NCBI GenBank assembly: GCA_024695545.1
Contig: JAILHZ010000047.1
Coordinates: 1 to 11,303 of the forward strand
DNA: 11,303 bases
Reading direction: 5' to 3'
Source: Clostridiales bacterium
GTDB taxonomy: Bacteria > Bacillota_A > Clostridia > Saccharofermentanales > Saccharofermentanaceae
Part shown: in pieces, positions 1 through 6,433 of the stretch
How the letters are laid out: each line of letters starts with the position of its first letter
Position numbering within the stretch: the first letter of the stretch is position 1
The notes under the pieces: generated by a model
Told to the model about the DNA's origin: nothing
The model's input: the letters and a program-made list of their open reading frames with translations, nothing else
The model's database searches: none
Position numbers and translations under genes: made by a program

Positions 1-395
1 GGGTGGATGATCAGGTGGGCATAGCGGAAGAGCTTCGTTCCGATGGTGGCGCGGATCTCAACGTCCTTGATCTCATCAAGAGAGATCTCGATCCTTCTGT
101 GGGAAGGAAAGAGTGAGTAGATCTGTCCGTAGAGACGGAACTTGGTGACGAATACCAGTGTGCTGATCCTGGCGATGAGTGCCATGGCAAATCCGAGGAA
201 TGCGATAAGCCAGAATCCGAAAGACAGAAGTCCGATCAGGCGTCCGTAACGCGTATGCATATCACTCATGAAATACATCGCGCCCAGGAAGCAGCTGATG
301 ATCAGGTCCGCGAAGACGGGGACCAGTGACGAACGCAGATAGAACAGGATCGAATTATCTTTGTCGTTGCTTTTCTCAATGGGTTCAAATCTCAT
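1..395 (-). CDS. Membrane protein with bacterial PH domain (bPH2/DUF304-like), C-terminus cut by window edge
   Basis: Reading the minus strand from the ATG at 395-393 gives 131 codons open to the window edge. Residues about 15-45 and 52-82 are two hydrophobic segments expected to span the membrane. They are followed by a segment around TKFRLYGQIYSLFPSHRR, then ISLDEIKDVEIRATIGTKLFRYAHLIIH, which resembles the start of bacterial PH domains found in YdbS/YdbT-type proteins (basic loop, then 'I.L..I.DVE', then 'G...Y..I.I'). The start follows the potD stop codon by 6 nt in the same frame, and an in-frame stop lies directly upstream, so ATG 395 is the first possible start. I see no Shine-Dalgarno sequence before it, so translation probably depends on ribosomes finishing potD. 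The function is not known; family members are usually membrane proteins of unclear role. The rest of the gene lies outside the window. Confidence 0.7.
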   Translation of the reverse strand, partial: MRFEPIEKSNDKDNSILFYLRSSLVPVFADLIISCFLGAMYFMSDMHTRYGRLIGLLSFGFWLIAFLGFAMALIARISTLVFVTKFRLYGQIYSLFPSHRRIEISLDEIKDVEIRATIGTKLFRYAHLIIH

Positions 396-401
396 GATGC
401 A

Positions 402-1520
402 TTAGAAGGAGGCGCCGATGGCTTTCCAGATATCGGAGTATTTCCGCTCATAGTCTTCCGAAGAATAGTAGACCTCGAGCTGGGCGAAAGTTTCTTCGTC
501 CGGGTAATAGCAGGGATTGTTCGCGATGGCTGGATCGAGCATGGCGCGGGCGGCGGTATTCGGAGTGGAATAGCCGACGAACTCACAGTTCGCAAGCGCA
601 ACGTCCGGATCGTACATGTAATTGATAAATGCATGCGCACCGTTAACGTTCTTCGCGGTGGTGGGGATGCACATCATGTCGATGGACCAGTTGCTGCCTT
701 CCGGGAGAACAAAGCGCATATCGATGCTGCCGGACTTTCCGAGTGTACGGATACGGTCGCGGATGACGAGGTGGTCGCCCGACCAGCCGACTGCGGCGAC
801 AAGTTCACCCTCCGCCATTCTGTCCTTCAGGTTATCGATGCCGAGCGCCGGAGCGACATTGGTCTTCTGATCGAGAAGGACCTGTTTCGCCTCTTCAAGT
901 TCGTGATCACTCAGGGTGTTGATGCTGTATCCGCTGTAGTTCAGCGCGACACCGATCGACTCGCGCATACTTCTGTACATGCCGATCTTTCCTTTGTACT
1001 GTTCGTCGAAAAGCACTCCCCAGATCTCTTTCGGGTCCTTGGTCCCCTCGGGAATATCCACGCAGTTGGCGTCATAGATGAGACCGACCGTGCAGTAGAG
1101 GTAAGGGATGGCAAATTTAAGCATGCCGTCATTGATCTGCTTGTCCTGAGAGTATTTCACGGAACGGAACATCGGGTCCATATATTTCTGAACGTTCGGC
1201 AGCTTGTCCCAGTCCAGATCGCGGAGCTTATTCTCGCGGAGTAGGCGGGCAACCATATATTCAGACGGGATAATAACATCGTAAGAGTTATCGAGGTTCG
1301 GGTACATGGTCTCGTTGTCTTCAAAAGTACGATACACGACCTTGTACTTCGGGTAGGCTTTCTCAAAATTGGTGATGGTATCTTCCGCAATAAAGTCGCC
1401 CCAGTTGTAGATAACGAGCTCACGGCGGGAATCACAGCCGGTGAAAGTTAACATGGAAACCAGCAGGGAAGCAAGGCCTGCTGCGATGAAACGACGCGGA
1501 ATTTCAAAATGCTTTTTCAC
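402..1520 (-). CDS. potD: Polyamine (spermidine/putrescine-type) ABC transporter substrate-binding lipoprotein
   Basis: This 372-residue protein is a secreted lipid-anchored solute-binding protein of the PotD/PotF group. The start is GTG at 1520-1518, chosen because AGGAGG sits 7 nt upstream and the protein then begins with a basic, hydrophobic signal peptide ending in a lipobox (TFTGC, Cys about residue 28). The mature part starts with ELVIYNWGDFI, typical of PotD. Other recognisable parts are IIPSEYMV, the MRESIGVALNYSGYSINT segment, AVGWSGD, EGSNWSIDMM and VGYSTPN, which match regions lining the polyamine pocket in E. coli PotD (Trp, Tyr and Asp contacts). No permease or ATPase gene (potA, potB, potC) adjoins it here: upstream is divergent proB and downstream is a PH-domain protein. 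It may serve a transporter encoded elsewhere or past the window edge. The exact substrate is inferred from the family. Confidence 0.88.
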   Translation of the reverse strand: MKKHFEIPRRFIAAGLASLLVSMLTFTGCDSRRELVIYNWGDFIAEDTITNFEKAYPKYKVVYRTFEDNETMYPNLDNSYDVIIPSEYMVARLLRENKLRDLDWDKLPNVQKYMDPMFRSVKYSQDKQINDGMLKFAIPYLYCTVGLIYDANCVDIPEGTKDPKEIWGVLFDEQYKGKIGMYRSMRESIGVALNYSGYSINTLSDHELEEAKQVLLDQKTNVAPALGIDNLKDRMAEGELVAAVGWSGDHLVIRDRIRTLGKSGSIDMRFVLPEGSNWSIDMMCIPTTAKNVNGAHAFINYMYDPDVALANCEFVGYSTPNTAARAMLDPAIANNPCYYPDEETFAQLEVYYSSEDYERKYSDIWKAIGASF

Positions 1521-1578
1521 TAACACCCCTCCTGAAACCCATGTTAGGGAAAAGAACTGAGCCCGAAAGCCCGCACAT

Positions 1579-1587
1579 ATTATAACA
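1579..1587 (-). promoter_or_regulatory. Extended -10 promoter for potD
   Basis: On the minus strand the sequence is TGTTATAAT, a perfect extended -10 element (TG, one base, TATAAT). No good -35 is seen 17 nt upstream, which is acceptable for extended -10 promoters. Transcription would start near 1572, giving a leader of about 50 nt before the GTG. The region where its -35 would lie coincides with the -35 of the divergent proB promoter. Confidence 0.55.
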
Positions 1588-1602
1588 TAGGAATAAAAAA
1601 GA

Positions 1603-1631
1603 TTGCATTTTACCTCGGAAGATATTATTCT
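1603..1631 (+). promoter_or_regulatory. Candidate sigma-A promoter for proB
   Basis: TTGCAT at 1603-1608 and TATTCT at 1626-1631 are separated by 17 nt. The -10 is only 4 of 6 to consensus; an overlapping TATTAT at 1623-1628 lacks a well-spaced -35. Transcription would begin near 1638, leaving a leader of about 70 nt in which I recognise no riboswitch. Confidence 0.4.
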
Positions 1632-1709
1632 ATTTGGTGCTGCAGTTCTCGCGTTTTTCCTTTTTACAGGCTGCCGGGGACCGTGGAATATCTTACATGA
1701 GGTCATGAC

Positions 1710-2540
1710 ATGGGTGAAGAAGAAAGAAAAGGCCGTCATCTGATTACAGAAGCAAAGCGTGTCGTTGTGAAAGTCGGCACGTCGACGATCACATACGAGA
1801 ACGGCCGCATGAACATGCGTAACATGGACCGTCTGGCTAGAGCCATCGCAGATCTGATGAACTCCGGCCGTGAGGTTGTACTTGTTACTTCCGGCGCTAT
1901 CGGTGTCGGTGTCGGCTGTCTGGATCTTTCCGAGCGCCCGAGCGAGATGCGTGACAAGCAGGCCGTCGCTGCAGTCGGTCAGTGCGAGCTGATGAACGTT
2001 TACAGCCGCTGCTTCGCCGAGTATTCCCGTGTCGTTGCCCAGATCCTTCTGACGAAGGATGGTATTGATGACCCCATCACGCGCTCTAATATCAGTAACA
2101 CCATGGAAGCTCTGATCGAGAAGGGCATCCTGCCGGTCGTTAACGAGAACGATACAGTATCCACCGCCGAGATCCCGCACGCGGGTACATTCGGCGACAA
2201 CGATACTCTTTCCGCACTCGTTGCCCGCGTGGTACATGCGGATCTTCTGATCATCCTTTCCGATATCGATGCAGTTTATGACAGCAACCCGAAGGTGAAT
2301 CCGGATGCTAAGCGCATCTCCGTAGTTACCGAGGTTACCGATGAACTGATCTCCGGTGCCGGCGGAGCAGGTTCCGCACTTGGTACAGGCGGCATGCAGA
2401 CAAAGATCACGGCGATGAGTATGCTGATGGATCACGGAATCGCCGGCGTTATTGCCGAGGGCTCCCAGTCCCAGATCCTTGAGGACATCCTCGAAGGAGA
2501 AGACATCGGCACACTCTTTGTTCCGAAGGAAAAGAACTGA
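1710..2540 (+). CDS. proB: Glutamate 5-kinase, short form without PUA domain
   Basis: This cytoplasmic enzyme phosphorylates L-glutamate to glutamyl-5-phosphate, the first step of proline synthesis. The 276 residues cover the whole amino-acid kinase fold: VVVKVGTST around Lys21, VTSGAIGVG at 59-67, VNENDTVS around 144-151, FGDNDTLSALVA at 161-172, LSDIDAVY at 173-180 and GTGGMQTK at 225-232. The E. coli enzyme is about 90 residues longer because of a C-terminal PUA domain, which is absent here; the protein ends in a charged tail. The ATG at 1710 has GAGG 7 nt upstream, and the two nearby upstream ATGs are out of frame and soon stop. proA, the usual operon partner, is not next to it: a terminator follows at once. 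Confidence in the family is high; absence of PUA is read directly. Confidence 0.93.
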   Translation: MGEEERKGRHLITEAKRVVVKVGTSTITYENGRMNMRNMDRLARAIADLMNSGREVVLVTSGAIGVGVGCLDLSERPSEMRDKQAVAAVGQCELMNVYSRCFAEYSRVVAQILLTKDGIDDPITRSNISNTMEALIEKGILPVVNENDTVSTAEIPHAGTFGDNDTLSALVARVVHADLLIILSDIDAVYDSNPKVNPDAKRISVVTEVTDELISGAGGAGSALGTGGMQTKITAMSMLMDHGIAGVIAEGSQSQILEDILEGEDIGTLFVPKEKN

Positions 2541-2561
2541 TCCTGAAATAAACAGATGTAG

Positions 2562-2597
2562 AGAGGCTGTCCCGAAATCGTGACAGCCTCTTTTGTT
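2562..2597 (+). terminator. Rho-independent terminator of proB
   Basis: A perfect 10-bp stem, AGAGGCTGTC (2562-2571) with GACAGCCTCT (2582-2591), encloses a 10-nt loop and runs straight into TTTGTT. It lies 21 nt after the proB stop and ends that transcript as a single-gene unit. Confidence 0.88.
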
Positions 2598-2929
2598 AAC
2601 AATTTTTCCGTAAAAGAAAAGCAGCCTTTGTTGAAAGACTGCCCGGAGTTATTATGAAGCACTTAGTAGTTATAAGAAGGTAAGCTATAAACCCCAAAAC
2701 ACAAACTCAATAACCGGGTTTTTCAACAAGCTTCCCGGAAGCACTCTCAACCGCTTCCATTGTCATTATATCGTTCCCTGTTTAAAAAGAAATCATCATT
2801 CTGTTAACTGGTTTCTAATAAAAGTGAAGACCGAGTCATAATGTGACACAATTTCTTCACAATTGCCAGAAATTCCCGTCATATCGGCCCGGCCGCACAT
2901 GATTTATTGAGTTGTCCGGTTTAAAAACC
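2592..2929. other. Gene-free, AT-richer intergenic stretch
   Basis: About 340 nt lie between the proB terminator and the end of the minus-strand asparaginase gene. I find no open frame with a ribosome binding site and no RNA gene I recognise. Small inverted repeats are present: CCGGG/CCCGG at 2714-2738, CGGCC-C-GGCCG at 2886-2896 and a possible terminator at 2824-2860. It is flanked by convergent gene ends, so little regulation is expected here. Confidence 0.6.
2815..2860 (-). terminator. Possible terminator of the asparaginase-family gene
   Basis: On the minus strand GTGAAGA (2860-2854) pairs with TCTTCAC (2830-2824), a 7-bp stem closed by a long 23-nt loop and followed by TTTTATTA. The stem is A/T-rich in part and the loop is large, so this is a weak candidate, 70 nt past the stop codon. 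I see no better terminator for that gene. Confidence 0.35.
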
Positions 2930-3925
2930 TTACTTCTTGATTAGCTTGCCAAGCCAGGTGGAAAGCATCAGGTAAGCCCATGCTGCCTCGAGAGGCATAT
3001 CGTAGAGCGGCTTGATCTTCGCATCGAGGATCGCCTTCGTCGCTGCGGATGGAGCACGTGTACTGTCGATCGGCGCGACAAATACCTGCTTGTCATAGCG
3101 GGCGCATGCCTTCTTCAGATACAGGATCGAGAACGGGTTATCCTCGGAAAGTGTATTGACTGTGCCATCGTGGTGCAGACGCTGCAGTACATACTTGTAA
3201 TCGGAACGTGCGATGCTGAAGTTGTCGTAGTTCAGGCATACCGGTGCATCGATCGTAAGGATGGTGTCCTCCTTCGGGAGTGTCATGAGCTTGCTTAACG
3301 CACGCAGATTCTTCATGGCGTTCGGGCACTCTTCCGGAACAGGTACACCTTCGTTCGGGACGAACTTCTTGCCGGAGATCTTACCGGCAACACGGTTCTT
3401 GTAGCTTGCGTAGTCGTCTGTCTTTCTGTTCGGGCTCATCATATAGGCGCCGAAGTGGACATAAATCTTGCCGTCTGCGGCCCTGCCGACAACGTAGACG
3501 CCCTTGGCGGTCTCCATCGCGAGCGTATAGGCTGCCTTGAGGTTTACAACTGCATCGGTGTCCTCTTCGGTCGGTGCGATCTTGGAGCCGAAAAGTACGA
3601 CCGGGATCTCATAGCCTGACAGAAGAAGTTCAGTGAGCTGGGCGGTATAAGCGATCGTATTGGTGCCGTGTGCGATCAGTACACATCCGAACTCGCCCTT
3701 GTCGAGTTCTTTCTTTACCGCATCGAAAAGCACCTTATACATGGGAGGTGTGAAGTTCTCGGAATTAACATCGACCGGTTCGATGATCGTGAAATCTTTG
3801 GCGAACTTGCCGGCCGCATCGAGGAGTGCATACGGAGCTACGCCGAGCTCAAGTGCTTTTTTCGAAAGACGGGTGGAAATGTTACCACCGGTGAAAACCA
3901 TCAGGACCTTTTTCAAATCTGCCAT
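2930..3925 (-). CDS. Asparaginase-family protein with altered active-site residues
   Basis: This 331-residue cytoplasmic protein (no signal peptide) has the length and order of motifs of bacterial L-asparaginases, which hydrolyse asparagine to aspartate and ammonia. The ATG at 3925-3923 is chosen for GGGGAGG 9 nt upstream; longer versions only add leader sequence. Motif one reads FTGGNIS (residues 11-17) where the family has TGGTI, so the nucleophile Thr (Thr12 of E. coli AnsB) is Asn15. Motif two reads AHGTNT (85-90) where the family has HGTDT, so its Thr is kept (Thr88) and its Asp is Asn89. A Lys aligned by eye with Lys162 is present (about Lys168), as is VVLFGSKIAPTEEDTDAVVNL, matching the family's 'GAMR' region. 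It may be inactive, altered in substrate, or use another residue. The coding frame is intact with normal codon use, so it is not a decayed gene. Confidence 0.82.
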   Translation of the reverse strand: MADLKKVLMVFTGGNISTRLSKKALELGVAPYALLDAAGKFAKDFTIIEPVDVNSENFTPPMYKVLFDAVKKELDKGEFGCVLIAHGTNTIAYTAQLTELLLSGYEIPVVLFGSKIAPTEEDTDAVVNLKAAYTLAMETAKGVYVVGRAADGKIYVHFGAYMMSPNRKTDDYASYKNRVAGKISGKKFVPNEGVPVPEECPNAMKNLRALSKLMTLPKEDTILTIDAPVCLNYDNFSIARSDYKYVLQRLHHDGTVNTLSEDNPFSILYLKKACARYDKQVFVAPIDSTRAPSAATKAILDAKIKPLYDMPLEAAWAYLMLSTWLGKLIKK

Positions 3926-4011
3926 GTTGTCATTCCTCCCCATTTTTGGAAATACCGGTTTATCCTTCGTGTGAAAAGCACTTCCCGACAAGACCGGATA
4001 CTCATATTTCC

Positions 4012-4041
4012 ATTATAGCGCAGTATTTTTTTATTTGTCTG
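4012..4041 (-). promoter_or_regulatory. Sigma-A promoter for the asparaginase-family gene
   Basis: On the minus strand CAGACA (4041-4036, 4 of 6 to TTGACA) and a perfect TATAAT (4017-4012) are 18 nt apart. Transcription would start near 4005, leaving about 80 nt of leader before the ATG at 3925. Its -35 overlaps the divergent exoA extended -10 element. Confidence 0.55.
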
Positions 4042-4048
4042 ATATAAT
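4040..4048 (+). promoter_or_regulatory. Extended -10 promoter for exoA
   Basis: TGATATAAT is a perfect extended -10 element. No -35 of note is found 16-18 nt upstream. Transcription would begin near 4055, about 33 nt before the ATG, with GAGGA at 4074-4078 as ribosome binding site. Confidence 0.6.
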
Positions 4049-4087
4049 ACACAAGAAAGATAAAAGAAATAGCGAGGAAATGTTAAC

Positions 4088-4852
4088 ATGCGGTTAATTA
4101 GTTGGAATGTAAACGGGATCCGCGCAGTCGCGAAAAAAGGCTTCCTGGAGACAGTGGAAAACCTTGCTCCGGAAGTGCTGTGTATCCAGGAAACGAAGGC
4201 ATCAGTCGATCAGCTCGACGACACGCTTCTGAATATCCCCGGATATAAGAGTTACTTTTCCTCGGCGGAAAGAAAAGGATACTCCGGTACTGCGGTCTAT
4301 ACAAAGAAGGAACCCGTGTCTGTTTCTTACGGTCTCGGCACAGATGAGTTCGATCACGAGGGACGTACGATCGAACTGGACTTTGGTGATTTTATCCTCT
4401 ATAACATTTACTTCCCGAACGGCGGACAGGGCCCGGAGAGAGTGGACTTCAAGCTTCGTTTCTACGACTGCTTCCTTAATAAGGTAAAAAAGCAGATGGC
4501 GGACGGCCGCATGGTACTTGTCTGTGGAGACGTAAATACCGCGCATAAGGAGATCGACCTGTCGAACCCGAAGGCCAACAGCAAGATCTCGGGATTCCTT
4601 CCGGAGGAGCGCGTATATATGGATCACTTCGCGGAGGCGGGTCTGGTCGACACATTCCGCATGCTCTATCCGGATGTGACGGAGAAGTACACCTGGTGGT
4701 CCTACAAGACTTTCGCCAGAGACAGAAACGTCGGCTGGCGCATCGACTATTTCTTCGTCGATGATGCCCATAAAGACCGCATCGCGGAGTCTGAGATGCT
4801 CTCGGATGTCATGGGATCGGATCACTGCCCGATCTTCATCGATCTGAAGTAA
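4088..4852 (+). CDS. exoA: Exodeoxyribonuclease III (AP endonuclease)
   Basis: This 254-residue enzyme of the exonuclease III / AP endonuclease family cuts DNA at abasic sites and trims 3' ends in base-excision repair. The family's catalytic landmarks are all present in order: ISWNVNGIRA (Asn7), IQETK (Glu35), IYFPNGGQG with Tyr108, GDVNTAHKEIDL (Asp148, Asn150), the WRIDYFFV segment near 217-224, and the C-terminal SDHCPIF (Asp245, His246). Length matches the family. The ATG at 4088 has GAGGA about 9 nt upstream and an extended -10 promoter of its own. It is transcribed away from the asparaginase-family gene. No strong terminator follows; a weak stem, ACACG/CGTGT at 4915-4930, is the only candidate. 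Function is near certain from motif conservation. Confidence 0.96.
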   Translation: MRLISWNVNGIRAVAKKGFLETVENLAPEVLCIQETKASVDQLDDTLLNIPGYKSYFSSAERKGYSGTAVYTKKEPVSVSYGLGTDEFDHEGRTIELDFGDFILYNIYFPNGGQGPERVDFKLRFYDCFLNKVKKQMADGRMVLVCGDVNTAHKEIDLSNPKANSKISGFLPEERVYMDHFAEAGLVDTFRMLYPDVTEKYTWWSYKTFARDRNVGWRIDYFFVDDAHKDRIAESEMLSDVMGSDHCPIFIDLK

Positions 4853-4946
4853 GAATCCGGAAAAAGACATTTTCCCGATGAAAAAGCGGAAAACAGGGAC
4901 AAATTGCACTGTAAACACGAAAAAACGTGTGTTTGCGCCACCTCTG

Positions 4947-4955
4947 TGGTATAAT
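4947..4955 (+). promoter_or_regulatory. Extended -10 promoter for the PrsA-like lipoprotein gene
   Basis: TGGTATAAT is a perfect extended -10 element. No -35 match is visible at normal spacing. Transcription would begin near 4962, giving a leader of about 80 nt that contains the hairpin at 4981-5017. Confidence 0.6.
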
Positions 4956-4980
4956 GCCCCTGTTATGTAATTCTAAGAAT

Positions 4981-5017
4981 TGTCCGGCAGTGCTTTTACC
5001 AGGGAAACCACCGGACA
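4981..5017 (+). promoter_or_regulatory. Leader hairpin upstream of the PrsA-like gene
   Basis: TGTCCGG (4981-4987) is perfectly complementary to CCGGACA (5011-5017) across a 23-nt loop. It sits inside the predicted 5' leader, ends 9 nt before the GAGAGAGG ribosome binding site region, and has no T-run, so it is not a normal terminator. I do not recognise it as a known riboswitch. A role in mRNA stability or translation control is inference. Confidence 0.4.
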
Positions 5018-5042
5018 GAGGTATTGAGAGAGGAAAAGAGAA

Positions 5043-6242
5043 ATGAAAAAAATAAGGATCAGCGCAGTGCTGATGGCAATGTGCATCTCGGCAGGTATGT
5101 GCCTTTCCGGATGTAAGCAGGCGAAGGTACAGAATACGACGGGACAGTCTTCTTCGGATGCATCGGTCTCTTCGGACGCTCAGAATTCTGCCGCTTCGGA
5201 TGTTTCGGCTTCTGACTCGGGACTGAGCTTCTCTGTAGAGACGGGGGATCCGTCTACCTCGGCCAACGGTACAGGCGGAGCGACCACTTCATTCGTGAAG
5301 ATGAGCTATGAGCAAAACTACGATCAGGCAGCGATCGATGAGATGGGCAAGGTCGTTACCGTCAAGGACAAGACATTCACCGCAGTCGACTATAACTTCT
5401 ACTTCGCCAATGAGTACAAGCAGCTCCTGCTCATGAATATGTACGGACAGGCCAGTGTTCCGATGACACAGGCGGGCTTCCTGGATATGAAGGGAAAGCT
5501 GACATCGGACTATACTGTTGCGCAGTATCTCCAGAACTCGATCGTTTCCGACTTCCAGGGTGAAGTATGGCTTCTGGAGTTTGCCCAGAAGAAGAACCTG
5601 AAGCTGGACGATGAGATCAATAAGAAGATTGAAAGTCAGTTCACTTCGACGAAAGAAACAGCCGAGGGCATGGGCATGACTCTCGATGAGTATCTGCAGT
5701 CTTTCTATGGCCCGGATGCTAATGCGGACCGCCTGCGTGAGATCCTGCAGCGCTACGAGCTGGTTAATCTTGCTATGAAGGTGTACATCGAAGAGTATCA
5801 GTTTGCTGAGGGCGAGACACTTCTTCCGACCGTTTATCACGTACTCTTCCCGTCGCTGGATCTGACAACAGGTGAGGCTCTGCCGGACGATAAGAAGGCA
5901 GAAGCGAAGAAGAGAGCAGAAGATTTCAAGGCTTCGGTAACCAGCCTTGATGATATGAAGGCGAAGGCTGAGGCTGCTGTTGCGGACAAGACTGCGGCAG
6001 AGGCTGCGGAGTATACCGTATCTCTCGGTCAGATGGTCGAGCCTTTTGAGGACTGGTGTTTCGCTGAGCACCAGATCGGCGATGTCGGATTTGTTGAGAC
6101 GCAGTACGGTTATCACGTTATCTATTTCGTTGGTAAGAAGGAAGCTGATGACGACCAGAAGTTCGAGATTGCGAAGAAGGCCATGCATAAGGAAATGAAC
6201 GACGCAATCGATGCCGGCGGATACGAAGCGACGATCAAGTAA
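5043..6242 (+). CDS. PrsA-like foldase lipoprotein with parvulin (peptidyl-prolyl isomerase) domain
   Basis: This 399-residue lipoprotein likely helps secreted proteins fold at the outer face of the membrane. The signal peptide ends in the lipobox LSGC (Cys24). Residues about 25-85 are a Ser/Asp/Ala/Thr-rich linker. A helical SurA-N/PrsA-N-like region follows (about 95-260). Residues 262-367 resemble a parvulin domain: YHVLF with His266, and GQMVEPFEDWCF, then QIGDVGFVETQYGYHVIYF with His358, which match the first and last conserved His of the fold. The middle of the domain lacks the usual GGDLGWF stretch, so catalysis is uncertain and the chaperone role may dominate. The ATG at 5043 has a GAGAGAGGA ribosome binding site. 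The gene stands alone between its own promoter and a terminator. Family assignment is good; substrates are unknown. Confidence 0.85.
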   Translation: MKKIRISAVLMAMCISAGMCLSGCKQAKVQNTTGQSSSDASVSSDAQNSAASDVSASDSGLSFSVETGDPSTSANGTGGATTSFVKMSYEQNYDQAAIDEMGKVVTVKDKTFTAVDYNFYFANEYKQLLLMNMYGQASVPMTQAGFLDMKGKLTSDYTVAQYLQNSIVSDFQGEVWLLEFAQKKNLKLDDEINKKIESQFTSTKETAEGMGMTLDEYLQSFYGPDANADRLREILQRYELVNLAMKVYIEEYQFAEGETLLPTVYHVLFPSLDLTTGEALPDDKKAEAKKRAEDFKASVTSLDDMKAKAEAAVADKTAAEAAEYTVSLGQMVEPFEDWCFAEHQIGDVGFVETQYGYHVIYFVGKKEADDDQKFEIAKKAMHKEMNDAIDAGGYEATIK

Positions 6243-6269
6243 TCAAGTTTTATCTGAATAACACTACGG

Positions 6270-6306
6270 AATCTCCCCTGTGTGAAGCGGGGGAGATTTT
6301 TGTTTG
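6270..6306 (+). terminator. Rho-independent terminator of the PrsA-like gene
   Basis: AATCTCCCC (6270-6278) pairs perfectly with GGGGAGATT (6290-6298) around an 11-nt loop, and a T-rich tail (TTTTTGTTT when the stem's last bases are included) follows. It separates the foldase gene from the zinc operon promoter 40 nt further on. Confidence 0.88.
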
Positions 6307-6346
6307 TGCGAAAGACTTCTTTTTCGGATTTCCCCTCGAAAAGCAC

Positions 6347-6375
6347 TTGCATTTTCAGCCTTTCTCCCGTATACT
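6347..6375 (+). promoter_or_regulatory. Sigma-A promoter of the zinc-uptake operon
   Basis: TTGCAT (6347-6352) and TATACT (6370-6375) are exactly 17 nt apart. The predicted start of transcription is near 6382, so the Zur-type palindrome at 6387-6403 lies at about +6 to +22. The leader before znuA is about 52 nt. Confidence 0.7.
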
Positions 6376-6386
6376 TCTTCCTGCAG

Positions 6387-6403
6387 TTGCGAATCATTCG
6401 CAA
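6387..6403. promoter_or_regulatory. Zur-type operator (perfect 8-1-8 palindrome)
   Basis: TTGCGAAT-C-ATTCGCAA is a perfect inverted repeat with one central base. Fur-family regulators of Gram-positive bacteria bind 7-1-7 palindromes with an AATnATT core, and this site has that core. It lies immediately downstream of the predicted transcription start of an operon that encodes a zinc transporter and a Fur-family protein, so it is very probably the operator for that protein. No second copy was found in the window. Confidence 0.8.
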
Positions 6404-6433
6404 TTAGCGCATAAAGGAAAGAGAAAAAGAAAC

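Noticed and set aside
402..2435. A 677-codon open frame on the minus strand covering potD and the antisense of proB.
   Set aside because: Only the part from the GTG at 1520 has a ribosome binding site and PotD similarity. The upstream part is the complement of the well-conserved proB gene and crosses both promoters, so it is an accidental extension.
2714..2738. CCGGG/CCCGG hairpin in the gene-free stretch.
   Set aside because: Only 5 bp with a 15-nt loop, no T-run after it, and no adjacent gene it would serve.
4915..4934. ACACG-A6-CGTGT stem as a terminator for exoA.
   Set aside because: Only 5 bp of continuous pairing and a short, interrupted T-run (GTTTG); too weak to list as a feature.
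4970..4980. ATTCTAAGAAT palindrome in the PrsA-like leader.
   Set aside because: Short A/T-rich 5-1-5 palindrome, expected by chance, and unlike the Zur-type site.
5289..6188. A 299-codon open frame antisense to the PrsA-like gene.
   Set aside because: It lies fully within a gene with lipobox and foldase features, has no recognisable domain, and such antisense frames arise from codon bias.
6347..6433. An in-frame upstream ATG that would lengthen ZnuA by 29 residues.
   Set aside because: It would overlap the -35, -10 and Zur palindrome and precede the transcription start; the signal peptide begins properly at 6434.
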